This document shows, piece by piece, positions 27,524 to 35,483 of a DNA stretch of 64,000 nt (the stretch's first letter is position 1; each line of letters opens with the position of its first letter). The position numbers were made by a program, and so were the translations under genes. The stretch is taken from positions 80,505 to 144,504 of the forward strand of contig NZ_FWXX01000010.1 in the NCBI RefSeq assembly GCF_900176475.1, written 5' to 3'. The DNA comes from Tropicibacter naphthalenivorans. Its GTDB lineage: Bacteria; Pseudomonadota; Alphaproteobacteria; Rhodobacterales; Rhodobacteraceae. A model generated the notes under the pieces. The model was not told the origin of the DNA and ran no database searches. It was given only the letters and a program-made list of their open reading frames with translations.

Positions 27524-27961
27524 TCAGTTGTCTCCGTTTTCCATGTCGGCCTTGCTGCGTTCGGCCTGCACCTGCTGGGTCCGGTCTGGCCAGGTGGAGC
27601 GGATGTAGGCGAGGATGTTCCTGATCTGTTGATCGCTCAGTCGGTCGTCAAAGCCGGGCATGCCGCTATCGAACTCCATGCCCTGCTGTGCCATGAAGCC
27701 CTTGCCGCCCAGCTTGGTATAGCCGAACAGCACGCGGTCGCTGTGATGCCAGGTGTGGCCGGTTTCGTCATGCGGCGGGGCAGGCAGTCGGCCATCCGGG
27801 CCGGGCGCGCGCCAGTCGGGCTGCCCCTGCAACTCGGCCCCGTGGCAAGAGGCGCAATTCTCGGCATACAAGACCTCGCCTTCGGCGATATCCGGCGTGT
27901 CGGCCAATGCGGTCTGCGCCAGAACCAGCGCGGCCCCGATGATGGATACTGACCCCTTCAT
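27524..27961 (-). CDS. Monohaem c-type cytochrome
   Basis: This encodes 145 residues with a Sec signal peptide and one haem site, CASCH (near residue 36). A class I cytochrome fold follows, with a late methionine (GMPGFDDRLSDQQIRNILAYI) as probable axial ligand. The start at 27961 overlaps the stop of the upstream multicopper oxidase by 4 bases. It probably passes electrons from the oxidase to, or from, other cytochromes of the operon. The acceptor is not known. Confidence 0.82.
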   Translation of the reverse strand: MKGSVSIIGAALVLAQTALADTPDIAEGEVLYAENCASCHGAELQGQPDWRAPGPDGRLPAPPHDETGHTWHHSDRVLFGYTKLGGKGFMAQQGMEFDSGMPGFDDRLSDQQIRNILAYIRSTWPDRTQQVQAERSKADMENGDN

Positions 27962-29343
27962 GTGACCTCCAACCATGTGGTCATGCCGGACGCGGCGTGT
28001 TCAAGCATGTGGCAATGGAAGAGCCACTTGCCCGGGTTGTCCGCGACAAAGGCGATTTCCCGGGTCTCGTTCGCGCCGATCAGCAGCGTGTCGCGCATCG
28101 ATCCTGTCTTACCTTGGGTGACCTCACGGAAGTGCATACCGTGAAGGTGCATGGCGTGGGGAAATACGGTGTCATTGGTGATCGCGACCCGCGCGTGGTC
28201 GCCCCGCGACAGCGTCGTCAAGGGCGTGTCGGGCATATTCGCCACGTCGTTCAACGCCCAGAAATAGCCCGCTGCCGCGAGCTGGCGAAAGCCCTTGCGT
28301 TCACCGTTCAGCACCGCCGCGTTCATCCGTCCCATCGCGCCGCCCGACATGTACAGCTTGACTGGCGTGGCATTGGCCAGATCGAGCAAATCCATTCGCG
28401 GATTGGGTGGCAACGCGGCGGGGGCGGCGCGAGCCACCTGCGCACCCTGCCCCGTCACCGTAAAGGCCACCTGCGGAAAGGGTTCATTGGTATCGACATT
28501 CAACAGCGCCGCCGGTTCGCCCTGCGCGGCGGTGATGTCGACGAACAAGTCGATCCGCTGCGCCGGACCCAGCAGGAGCGTGTCCGCGACCGGCTGCGGC
28601 TGTGCCAAGGGCATCCCGTCAAGTGCGACGGTCCAGCCCGTCATCCCCTGTAGCCGCAGCGCAAAAATGCGCGCGTTGGCGGCATTGATCAGGCGCAGCC
28701 GCAGTCGGTCGTTCCGCTGTGCCGTCAGGGTCAGATTATACTGACCGTTGGTGGTGACGTAGTTCCCGCTTCGCCCGCCGTGGCTCATCATCATCGGCTG
28801 GTCAAACGTGTCGGCGATCTGACCGGTTTCAGGGTCGATCAGCCAGTCGTCGAGGATCAGCACCTCGTCGCGATCCACGTCAGGGGCATGAGGCTCTTCG
28901 ACGATCAACGCACCGCGCAGTCCGCGCGCAACCTGCACGTATGATCGGTTATGCGCGTGATACCAATAAGTTCCGGCATCCGGCACGGTGAAGTCATAAT
29001 CAAAGGTCTCGCCCGGCCGCACCGCGTCCTGCGTCAGGCCCGACACACCGTCCATGACGTTGTCGATGCGGATGCCATGCCAATGCACGGAGGTGGCCTC
29101 GGGCAGGTCATTGACCAGTTGTCGTTGCACGCGCGCGCCTTGCGGCACACGGATCTCGGTGCCGGGGACCGCGCCGTCATAGCCCCAGATGCGCGTCTGC
29201 GGGTAACCATTGGGCAGCAGTTGCAGGCTGGCCTCGCGCGTGACCAGAGGTATGGCACCGCTGAGGGACTGCGCCCGCAGTGGCAGGCCCAGACCCGCCG
29301 CCGCCCCCGCGAGGGCAAGGAAAGTGCGCCGCGTGTATGTCAT
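27958..29343 (-). CDS. Multicopper oxidase, Tat-exported (copy 3)
   Basis: This 461-residue oxidase has a Tat leader (TRRTFLALAGAAAGLGLPLRAQ). Its four copper motifs are HWHG, HAHNRS, HAMHLHGMHF and HCHMLEH. It is of the same general type as copy 1 but clearly different in detail. It sits in the middle of an operon with three types of c cytochrome, suggesting oxidation of Cu(I) tied to electron transfer rather than, or in addition to, O2. The start at 29343 places the signal at the N-terminus. Confidence 0.87.
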   Translation of the reverse strand: MTYTRRTFLALAGAAAGLGLPLRAQSLSGAIPLVTREASLQLLPNGYPQTRIWGYDGAVPGTEIRVPQGARVQRQLVNDLPEATSVHWHGIRIDNVMDGVSGLTQDAVRPGETFDYDFTVPDAGTYWYHAHNRSYVQVARGLRGALIVEEPHAPDVDRDEVLILDDWLIDPETGQIADTFDQPMMMSHGGRSGNYVTTNGQYNLTLTAQRNDRLRLRLINAANARIFALRLQGMTGWTVALDGMPLAQPQPVADTLLLGPAQRIDLFVDITAAQGEPAALLNVDTNEPFPQVAFTVTGQGAQVARAAPAALPPNPRMDLLDLANATPVKLYMSGGAMGRMNAAVLNGERKGFRQLAAAGYFWALNDVANMPDTPLTTLSRGDHARVAITNDTVFPHAMHLHGMHFREVTQGKTGSMRDTLLIGANETREIAFVADNPGKWLFHCHMLEHAASGMTTWLEVT

Positions 29344-29398
29344 ACGCTTGTGTCCTTTGCAGGGGACGAGGGCCACCGTGGCCCCCGCCCGTCTCGTG

Positions 29399-30304
29399 TC
29401 AGTCCGTCTGCCCGCCGTCTTCGCCTTGCAGAAGGTAGGTCGCCATGGCGGTCCGGTCCTCGGGTGTCATGAAGCGCGTGTTCTCGCGCACCACTTCGGA
29501 CATGCTTCCACCAAAGGCATCACCCGAAGGCGTCAACCCGGTTTCCAGCGCATACGCCAGCGCCGAAACCGTCCAGCCGCCCTCTTCCAGCGCCTGCGGT
29601 TGAATCGAGGGTGCCTTGCTGCCGCCGGGCAGAGCCGCGTTTCCGGCGAACCGTGCAGCAAGGTCTCGCCCCCCGGCAAGATTGCGGGGGGTATGGCAGG
29701 CACCGCAATGGGCTGGGCCGCGGACCAGTTCCCGTCCCCGGTTCCATGCGTCGCTGCGGCCCTCGACCGGCCGGGTGTCCGGGTCGTGGAGAAAGGCCGC
29801 GCGCCACAGTTTCAGCCCCCAACGCTGATCGAAGGGGAACCCCACCACATGATCGGGCGCAGGGTCTGCAACGGGCGGCACCGTCTGGAACGCCGCCCAG
29901 AGATCGGCGATGTCCTGATCGGTGAAGTCCGCGTAAAACGCATAGGGAAAGGCCGGATAATACGGGGTTCCGTTTGGCCCGACCCCCTGCCGGACCGCCC
30001 TTGCGAATTGCTCGACCGTCCAGTTGCCAAGGCCACTGACCGGGTCAGTGGTCAGATTTGGCGGGTGGAACGTGCCAAAAGGCGTATCCAGCGGCGCGCC
30101 GCCCGCAAGAGGCGCACCGCCTGCCTCGAAATTCGAGTGGCAAGAGATGCAGCCGCTGGCCCGTGCGAGATAGGCACCGCGATCAACATTGCCTGACAAG
30201 GTGATCGGGACGGTGGCAGCGCCGACCGGCCAGACGACCAGCGACACCACCCCCGCAAGCGCGACCGTGCCCAGCACCGCCGCGCCCATAAGGATGCGAC
30301 GCAT
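29399..30304 (-). CDS. Dihaem c-type cytochrome
   Basis: The 301-residue protein has an N-terminal membrane helix or uncleaved signal and two haem sites, CISCH (about residue 53) and CGACH (about residue 200). Each lies in a class I-like domain (the second with CHTPRNLAGG). This resembles the cytochrome subunits of alcohol/gluconate dehydrogenases and of some nitrite or sulfur enzymes, but no dehydrogenase is present here. It is probably a membrane-anchored electron relay for the oxidase encoded next. It starts 2 bases after the cytochrome c' gene stop. Confidence 0.8.
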   Translation of the reverse strand: MRRILMGAAVLGTVALAGVVSLVVWPVGAATVPITLSGNVDRGAYLARASGCISCHSNFEAGGAPLAGGAPLDTPFGTFHPPNLTTDPVSGLGNWTVEQFARAVRQGVGPNGTPYYPAFPYAFYADFTDQDIADLWAAFQTVPPVADPAPDHVVGFPFDQRWGLKLWRAAFLHDPDTRPVEGRSDAWNRGRELVRGPAHCGACHTPRNLAGGRDLAARFAGNAALPGGSKAPSIQPQALEEGGWTVSALAYALETGLTPSGDAFGGSMSEVVRENTRFMTPEDRTAMATYLLQGEDGGQTD

Positions 30305-30306
30305 GG

Positions 30307-30873
30307 TCAGTCATCCTCGGCGCGGAAGCGCGCATGGCAGGCGGAACAGACCTGCGTGGTCATGTTGAAGGCCGCATCGGCGGGCATGGCACCGATGGCC
30401 TCAGCGCTCATCATGTCGGCTGAGTCGCCCATCATGGACCCGCCCCCCATCATGCTGCTCCCGCCCATCATGGCACCAGCGCCCATGCTGCCATCGCTTC
30501 CCAGACCGTTGGCCGCCGCCAATTCCAGCCCGCGCGCATAGGTTTCCAACTGGTCAGCCAGATCAGTGAAGCGGGCCCAGTCCTGCCAGATCTCATCCTT
30601 GGCCTCCGACGGGGCACCGCCGCTGCCTTCGGGGAATTGCTCTGTCAGGGCTTTGCCGGCATGGGCCTGAAAGGTGAGGGCGGCGGCGCGCAGGGCCTCC
30701 GCGTTATAGGCCGTTTCGCCGCGCATCATGGGAGTGACGGTTTTCACCGCCTTTCCCATCGCCATCATGGCCTCCATGCGTTCCTTGACGATGCCTGTGG
30801 CGCTGCCATGGGCAAGTGCGGTCACGGTGGTGCCGGCAATCAGGATGGCGGCGGTCAAAGTCGTTTTTTTCAT
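30307..30873 (-). CDS. Cytochrome c'-like protein with a Met-rich insert
   Basis: This encodes 188 residues with a signal peptide (LTAAILIAGTTVTALA). A four-helix-bundle layout has the haem site CSACH near the C-terminus, as in class II cytochromes. Between helices 3 and 4 there is an unusual Gly/Met-rich loop (GAGAMMGGSSMMGGGSMMG, about residues 127-150) not found in ordinary cytochrome c'. The loop looks like a Cu(I)-binding insert. The first in-frame start lies 39 bases upstream; 30873 fits the signal peptide better. Confidence 0.8.
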   Translation of the reverse strand: MKKTTLTAAILIAGTTVTALAHGSATGIVKERMEAMMAMGKAVKTVTPMMRGETAYNAEALRAAALTFQAHAGKALTEQFPEGSGGAPSEAKDEIWQDWARFTDLADQLETYARGLELAAANGLGSDGSMGAGAMMGGSSMMGGGSMMGDSADMMSAEAIGAMPADAAFNMTTQVCSACHARFRAEDD

Positions 30874-30911
30874 AGTCTCATGTCTCCGTTGATCGTTTTT
30901 CAGCTGAGTCA

Positions 30912-31226
30912 TCAGACACGATATCGCGGCGGGGGTGGATCATCGGTAAAGCGCCAACCCTCGTCCAACCGAGCCTCCGAAAGCCGTGGCGTGTCGAGCC
31001 GAACAGGTGTGACCTCCGGCATATGAAGCGCAAGGAAGATCACCGCAGGGGCGCAGTCGATACCGGGGTGGCAATGGCCCTGTGCCTCGGAATCATGCAC
31101 ATGGTCCTCGACGGAGGCGATCCGGCGGCTTTCGGGATGCGGGTCGAACTCGGTCACGCCAAGCGACGCCAGCACCATCGTGCAGAGCAACACCAGACAC
31201 AGCCGAAGTCCCACCCGAACCCGCAT
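30912..31226 (-). CDS. Small membrane-anchored or exported protein, unknown
   Basis: This encodes 104 residues with an N-terminal hydrophobic helix (LRLCLVLLCTMVLASLGV). A His-bearing segment follows (VEDHVHDSEAQGHCHPGIDC) with two cysteines. The His/Cys pattern suggests metal binding. Its ATG overlaps the stop of the upstream cytochrome gene by 3 bases. It is unlike any family I recognise. Confidence 0.55.
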   Translation of the reverse strand: MRVRVGLRLCLVLLCTMVLASLGVTEFDPHPESRRIASVEDHVHDSEAQGHCHPGIDCAPAVIFLALHMPEVTPVRLDTPRLSEARLDEGWRFTDDPPPPRYRV

Positions 31227-31684
31227 CAGTTGATCCCGTTCGCCCGCTGCAATTCCCGCACATAGGCGACGATCATCTTGACGTCGCCGTCGGTCACGCC
31301 GTCGATTTTCGGCATGTTGCCGAAGTTCCAGTGATGAGATTGCACGCCGTTCTTGGCTGCCATGAGAAAGGCCATGTCGCCATGATGGTTCGGCTCGTAG
31401 ATCTTGTGGACCAGCGGCGGCGCGATGCCGTTCTGTCCTGCGGCGTTATCGCCATGACACTTGGCGCAGGCCGCTTCGAACATGGTCTTGCCCAGCTTTG
31501 CACTGGCCGACAGGTCATCGGGAAGAGAGACCTCGGCAATGGGCGCACCTTCAGCAATATTGCTGGTGTCCGGCGGCACCATCGAATGCCCTTGCGGCGC
31601 GTCCTGCGCGCCAAACACCTGCCATCCCAGTGCCGCGACACCACCGATCAGAACGACCCCGATCAGGCCCGTCAACTTGTCCAT
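31226..31684 (-). CDS. Membrane-anchored c-type cytochrome
   Basis: The 152-residue protein has an N-terminal helix (LTGLIGVVLIGGVAALGWQVF) and one haem site CAKCH (about residue 74). A class I fold with the distal Met in FGNMPKIDGVTDGDVKMIVAYVREL follows. It is of the kind that donates or accepts electrons near the membrane. It lies second in the operon, 24 bases downstream of the L,D-transpeptidase gene. Confidence 0.82.
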   Translation of the reverse strand: MDKLTGLIGVVLIGGVAALGWQVFGAQDAPQGHSMVPPDTSNIAEGAPIAEVSLPDDLSASAKLGKTMFEAACAKCHGDNAAGQNGIAPPLVHKIYEPNHHGDMAFLMAAKNGVQSHHWNFGNMPKIDGVTDGDVKMIVAYVRELQRANGIN

Positions 31685-31708
31685 CTTGTCTGTCCTGCTT
31701 GTTTGATT

Positions 31709-32275
31709 TCAGATCAGTTTGACCTGTGTGCCAAGCGGCGCGCGGTCGTAGACCTCTTCGATCTGTCGGTTGTAGAGACCAATGCAACCGTTCGAGGACT
31801 TGCGTCCGATCTTGCGCGTGTCCTGCGTTCCGTGGATCCGGTAGTAGGTCCATGACAGGTATAGCGCCCGTGTTCCCAGGGGATTGGTCGGGTCGCCGCC
31901 CTCGACATATGCGGGCCATTCCGGGTTGCGTTCGCGCATCGACGGGGTCGGCGCCCAGCCGGGATTCTTGCGTTTTTCGACGACTTCGGTGTAGCCACGC
32001 TTGGTCAGTTCATCCGTCAGCGGAACCGATGTCGGATAGATCCGCATTTCACCCTCTGCAGTCCAGTGCTGCAGCATCTTGCTGGCGGTGTCGGCGATGA
32101 TGATGCCCTTGCCAAGGTTATCGAAATGGTCATGCCAGTCATGGGTCCGAAATGCCGAGATGTTGCGCCGTTGCACATCCCCGGCGGCGCGCAGGATGCC
32201 CGGCGCTCCGATCAGACCGGCAGAGGCCATGGCCGCGCGCAGAACGGCGCGACGCGTCTGTTTCTGTCTGGTCAT
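31709..32275 (-). CDS. L,D-transpeptidase, YkuD fold (copy 2)
   Basis: This encodes 188 residues with a Tat leader (TRRAVLRAAMASAGLIGAPG). The YkuD core has YRIHGTQDTRKIGRKSSNGC, with the catalytic Cys about residue 166. It is the first gene of the cytochrome/oxidase operon. Two ATGs lie 6 bases apart; the one at 32275 has GGAGGG at good spacing, while the other is too close. It is only distantly similar to the copy at 16.8 kb, so the two were not made by a recent duplication. Copper inactivates YkuD enzymes, which may explain the association. Confidence 0.83.
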   Translation of the reverse strand: MTRQKQTRRAVLRAAMASAGLIGAPGILRAAGDVQRRNISAFRTHDWHDHFDNLGKGIIIADTASKMLQHWTAEGEMRIYPTSVPLTDELTKRGYTEVVEKRKNPGWAPTPSMRERNPEWPAYVEGGDPTNPLGTRALYLSWTYYRIHGTQDTRKIGRKSSNGCIGLYNRQIEEVYDRAPLGTQVKLI

Positions 32276-32351
32276 GGTCATACCCTCCGTCAACTTTGGC
32301 AATGATAGATACAGGCCGGGCCGCACACATCAATCGCAGCAGGGCCAGAGA

Positions 32352-32369
32352 AATGTATCTGTTTGTATC
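32352..32369 (+). promoter_or_regulatory. OmpR-type direct repeat, candidate response-regulator box
   Basis: TGTATC occurs twice exactly 10 bases apart (32354-32359 and 32364-32369). The 18-base block matches 14 of 18 positions of the block at 47080-47097 in front of the two-component operon. Ten-base direct repeats are typical for OmpR/PhoB-type regulators. It sits in the divergent region between the L,D-transpeptidase operon and the small membrane protein gene. Confidence 0.5.
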
Positions 32370-32370
32370 C

Positions 32371-32401
32371 TTGACCTTCCGCTGCCGGAGGGTGGCATAA
32401 C
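32371..32401 (+). promoter_or_regulatory. CueR-type promoter for the 32434 operon
   Basis: TTGACC (32371-32376), a 19-base spacer TTCCGCTGCCGGAGGGTGG, then CATAAC (32396-32401). It begins directly beside the OmpR-type repeat, so two regulators could act on one short region. The start codon lies 32 bases downstream. Confidence 0.7.
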
Positions 32402-32433
32402 CGCCATCGACGACACCGCGAAAGGATTGGGCG

Positions 32434-32706
32434 ATGAAGGATGACAGGCACTCTGCCAGGGGCGCAGGAAAGCTGATGCATTGGGGCATGATGGCCTGCT
32501 GCGCCGTGATGCTGCTGCCGATCGCCGGATATTTCATCGGCGGCGGCACATTGTCGGGGCTGGGATCGAATGCACTGGCCTTTGCGCCGCTGGTGCTATG
32601 CGTCGGTGCGCACCTTGTCATGCACAAGATGATGGGCAAATCGTGCCACAGCCACGACACTGCCAAATCCGAGGCGCGCTCGGAGCGCCGCCCCGAGGAG
32701 GCCTGA
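32434..32706 (+). CDS. Small membrane protein (DUF2933-like), copper operon
   Basis: This 90-residue protein has two membrane helices (about 14-35 and 48-65). Met, His and Cys are placed at their edges (LMHWGMMACCAVML and HLVMHKMMGKSCHSH). The metal-liking residues and the CueR-type promoter suggest copper handling at the membrane. It resembles the small DUF2933 proteins often seen next to copper ATPases, with moderate certainty. Confidence 0.6.
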   Translation: MKDDRHSARGAGKLMHWGMMACCAVMLLPIAGYFIGGGTLSGLGSNALAFAPLVLCVGAHLVMHKMMGKSCHSHDTAKSEARSERRPEEA

Positions 32707-32711
32707 AGGAC

Positions 32712-32939
32712 TTGACCCCTCGCGTCTTTGTGCTTGGGGCAATGGCGGTTGTGTCGGGCTGTTCTGCCACGCTCAGTGACTGCTTCCGTTCGCCCTCAGC
32801 CCTGTCGACGCAGGGTGGAGATACGGTCGCGGCCTTGCTTCCCCCTGGCTGCGAGATCGTGGACGGATCGTCGCCCGGCGTTGCACAACTGCGTTGCGCA
32901 GATGGCCGGACAGGATTCGTTCTGAACACGGGAAACTGA
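32712..32939 (+). CDS. Small lipoprotein with a TTG start
   Basis: The frame beginning at TTG 32712 encodes 75 residues with a lipobox (VVSGC, Cys about 19). Three further cysteines could form disulfides. GAAGGA lies just upstream, and the stop is one base before the next start. No ATG is available in frame; a GTG at 32730 is an alternative start. It is likely an outer- or inner-membrane lipoprotein. Its function is unknown. Confidence 0.5.
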   Translation: MTPRVFVLGAMAVVSGCSATLSDCFRSPSALSTQGGDTVAALLPPGCEIVDGSSPGVAQLRCADGRTGFVLNTGN

Positions 32940-32940
32940 C

Positions 32941-35016
32941 GTGACCATGCTGCGCCGGAAGACGTATTTTGTCGGGTTTCTGACCGCCCTGTCGCTGATT
33001 GCGAGCGGGGCCTTGGCCGCCACGTCGGACGTTTATCGTTCGACCCCTGTCATTGCCCGGCTCATCACCGCGCAAAACGGTGTGGCGCCGGGATCACGCA
33101 GCTTGGCCGCCGGGTTGGACCTGACCATATCCGAGGGATGGAAGACCTATTGGCGCACGCCGGGAGAGGTCGGCACACCGCCCCGGGTCGACTGGTCCGG
33201 CTCGACCAACATCGCCGAAGTCGATTTTCAATGGCCTGCACCGGAACGCTTCACCGCCTTCGGCATCCAGAATTTCGGCTATCATGGAGAGGTTGTGTTC
33301 CCCTTGCGGATCACGCTGAAACAGCCCGGCACCGCGGCCCGGCTGCACGCGGCCGTGTCGCTGCTGGTATGCTCCGACATCTGCGTGCCTGAGGATTTCG
33401 TCCTGACGCTCGACCTGCCGCCGGGCAGCGGCATCGACCAGACCTCTGCCGACAGGATTGCGCGTTTCGTGGACAAGGTCCCGCAAATGGCCCCCGTTCC
33501 GCGCATCACCTCGGCGCAATTCCATGTGGATGACGCGGCCCGCAGCCTGACCGTCGCGCTGCGCAGCACCAAGGCCTTCGACGCGCCCGACATCTTCCCC
33601 GAGGCCGGTGACGGCGTCACCTTCGGTGCACCCGACATTCGGCTGGGCGAAGACGGACGCCTGCTTTGGGCGCGGCTCCCGATCCTGTCCTCTGGCCCGC
33701 CCGAGACACCGCGTATCACAGTGACCGACGGGGACACCCGCGCCTTTACGGTGCCAGCCACAAAGGTGGCAAGCGCCCCTGCCCCGCCCTTTCGTCTGGC
33801 AACGCGGAGGACCGGGGCGGGGATGCTGGCCGGGATCGCCGCGCTTGCCTTCCTTGGCGGTCTGATCCTGAACGTTATGCCCTGCGTGCTGCCCGTCCTG
33901 TCGATCAAGTTCTCGTCTGTCCTGCGCCACGGCTCAGAGGATCGCCCGCGCATCCGCCGCGGTTTTCTTGCCGCCGCCGCCGGGGTCCTCACCTTCATGT
34001 GGGCGCTTGCGGCGGTACTCTACGGATTGAAATGGGCGGGTGTGTCCGTGGGTTGGGGTCTGCAATTCCAGAACCCGGTCTTCCTTGCAGGTCTGATCGT
34101 CGTGATGACGGTTTTTTCCGGCAACCTGCTGGGCGCGTTCGAGATTTCCTTGCCGTCCAGGCTCCAGACATGGATGGCCAATAACGGCGGCGGAGATTTT
34201 GCCACAGGCCTTTTCGCGGCGGTCATGGCCACGCCCTGTTCCGCGCCGCTGCTGGGCACCGCCATAGCCTTTGCGCTGGCCGGTCGGGGTCTCGATATCG
34301 CCGTGATCTTTACCGCGCTGGGGCTGGGGCTGGCTCTGCCATACCTGCTGGTCGCGGCGTGGCCAGGAGTGGTGACGTGCCTGCCGAAGCCCGGGCGCTG
34401 GATGCTGCTGGTCAAGGTGGTTCTGGGGCTGATGCTGTTGGCCACGCTCGGGTGGCTGGTCTGGGTCATGAGCGGTGTCGCCGGGCCGTGGACTGCGCTC
34501 ATCGTGCTGGCATTGGCGCTGTCGGTGACCGGGTTGCTGTCGCTCAGCCGCCTGTCACCGGGTCCGCGCCTGTCTGGCGCGGCGCTTCTGGTCGCTGTGA
34601 CGTTGGTGGCCGCTCCCTTCGTGTCCACGCCCGCCGCCTCCCCCGCGCCGGACGGCAGCGCGCTGGCTTGGCAAAGCTTTGCCCGCGCCGAGATCGCGCG
34701 GCAGGTGTCGGGCGGGCAGGTCGTCTTTGTCGATGTCACTGCGGATTGGTGCCTGACCTGCAAGGCCAACAAAGCCCTGGTGCTGGAACGCGACCCGGTG
34801 CGCACGGCGCTGTCCGCTGACGGCATCACCCTCATGCAGGCCGACTGGACGCGCCCGGACGAGTCGATTGCGCGCTATCTCGAAAGCTTCGACCGTTACG
34901 GCATCCCCTTCAACGTCGTCTATGGACCGGGCGCGCCAGAGGGTATCGTCCTGTCGGAAATCCTGACGGACCGATCCGTGCTGAAGGCTCTCGATCGGGC
35001 AACCTTGCCGAACTGA
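32941..35016 (+). CDS. ScsB/DsbD-like protein-disulfide reductase
   Basis: The product has 691 residues counted from GTG, 689 from the ATG two codons later. Order: signal peptide, an N-terminal DsbD-alpha-like domain with a Cys pair in LLVCSDICVPEDF, a CcdA-type eight-helix domain with MPCVLP and ATPCSAP, and a C-terminal thioredoxin domain with WCLTC (about residues 601-605). It would carry reducing power from cytoplasmic thioredoxin to periplasmic thiols. Copper damages periplasmic disulfides, and ScsB is named for suppression of copper sensitivity. The DsbA-like protein at 26.8 kb is a likely client. Confidence 0.85.
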   Translation: MTMLRRKTYFVGFLTALSLIASGALAATSDVYRSTPVIARLITAQNGVAPGSRSLAAGLDLTISEGWKTYWRTPGEVGTPPRVDWSGSTNIAEVDFQWPAPERFTAFGIQNFGYHGEVVFPLRITLKQPGTAARLHAAVSLLVCSDICVPEDFVLTLDLPPGSGIDQTSADRIARFVDKVPQMAPVPRITSAQFHVDDAARSLTVALRSTKAFDAPDIFPEAGDGVTFGAPDIRLGEDGRLLWARLPILSSGPPETPRITVTDGDTRAFTVPATKVASAPAPPFRLATRRTGAGMLAGIAALAFLGGLILNVMPCVLPVLSIKFSSVLRHGSEDRPRIRRGFLAAAAGVLTFMWALAAVLYGLKWAGVSVGWGLQFQNPVFLAGLIVVMTVFSGNLLGAFEISLPSRLQTWMANNGGGDFATGLFAAVMATPCSAPLLGTAIAFALAGRGLDIAVIFTALGLGLALPYLLVAAWPGVVTCLPKPGRWMLLVKVVLGLMLLATLGWLVWVMSGVAGPWTALIVLALALSVTGLLSLSRLSPGPRLSGAALLVAVTLVAAPFVSTPAASPAPDGSALAWQSFARAEIARQVSGGQVVFVDVTADWCLTCKANKALVLERDPVRTALSADGITLMQADWTRPDESIARYLESFDRYGIPFNVVYGPGAPEGIVLSEILTDRSVLKALDRATLPN

Positions 35017-35083
35017 CATTTAAACATAATGTATATGGAATATGTTGGACCTTTAGTTGGTCTGCAGATCCGCGTCAGTGGGC

Positions 35084-35171
35084 ATGGCCATGTCAGTCGA
35101 TCGAAAAGAACACTGGGACACCGTCTACGGCAAGACGCCCGAGACCAGCCTGAGCTGGCATCAGGACGATC
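35084..35171 (+). pseudogene. SAM-dependent methyltransferase, 5' part cut by IS66
   Basis: The first 29 codons of a class I SAM-dependent methyltransferase (SVDRKEHWDTVYGKTPETSL then SWHQDD) stop at the IS66 left end. Removing the IS and one copy of the 8-base repeat joins this piece in frame to 37978-38516, giving a continuous protein (HQDD|PTVSLDLI). The gene was therefore intact before insertion. A second ATG two codons in is an equally good start. Confidence 0.8.
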
Positions 35172-35186
35172 GTAAGCGCCCGATAG

Positions 35187-35483
35187 CTACCGCAGTGGAA
35201 TGTTCTTGACGCGTTCGATGATGTCGGGGTCGTCCACGAAGTCCTCGAGGAAGCTATGCCATTGCTCGATCGAGACCCGGGCAGACATGAGCATGTCCCG
35301 AAGTTCGTCGATACCGTCATCCGTGAGGGCAGTCTGGTAGTTGTCCTGACCGACTTGGACGCTAACGATATTGCCGTAGGTGAGGTTGTCATCGTTGCTG
35401 ACGATGGCTTCGAGAAGGTCCAACTCCTCTCCGAGCAGGCTGGCAACGTGGCTGAGCAAGCAGACATAGGTTGTCTCAGCCAT
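35187..35483 (-). CDS. IS66 passenger-like small protein, unknown
   Basis: This encodes 98 acidic residues (AETTYVCLLSHVASLLGEEL), starting where tnpC ends and finishing 15 bases inside the left IS end. It therefore belongs to the IS. Basic IS66 members carry only tnpABC, so this fourth gene is an extra. It has no catalytic motif I recognise and looks like an alpha-helical, acidic accessory or mimic-type protein. Confidence 0.6.
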   Translation of the reverse strand: MAETTYVCLLSHVASLLGEELDLLEAIVSNDDNLTYGNIVSVQVGQDNYQTALTDDGIDELRDMLMSARVSIEQWHSFLEDFVDDPDIIERVKNIPLR

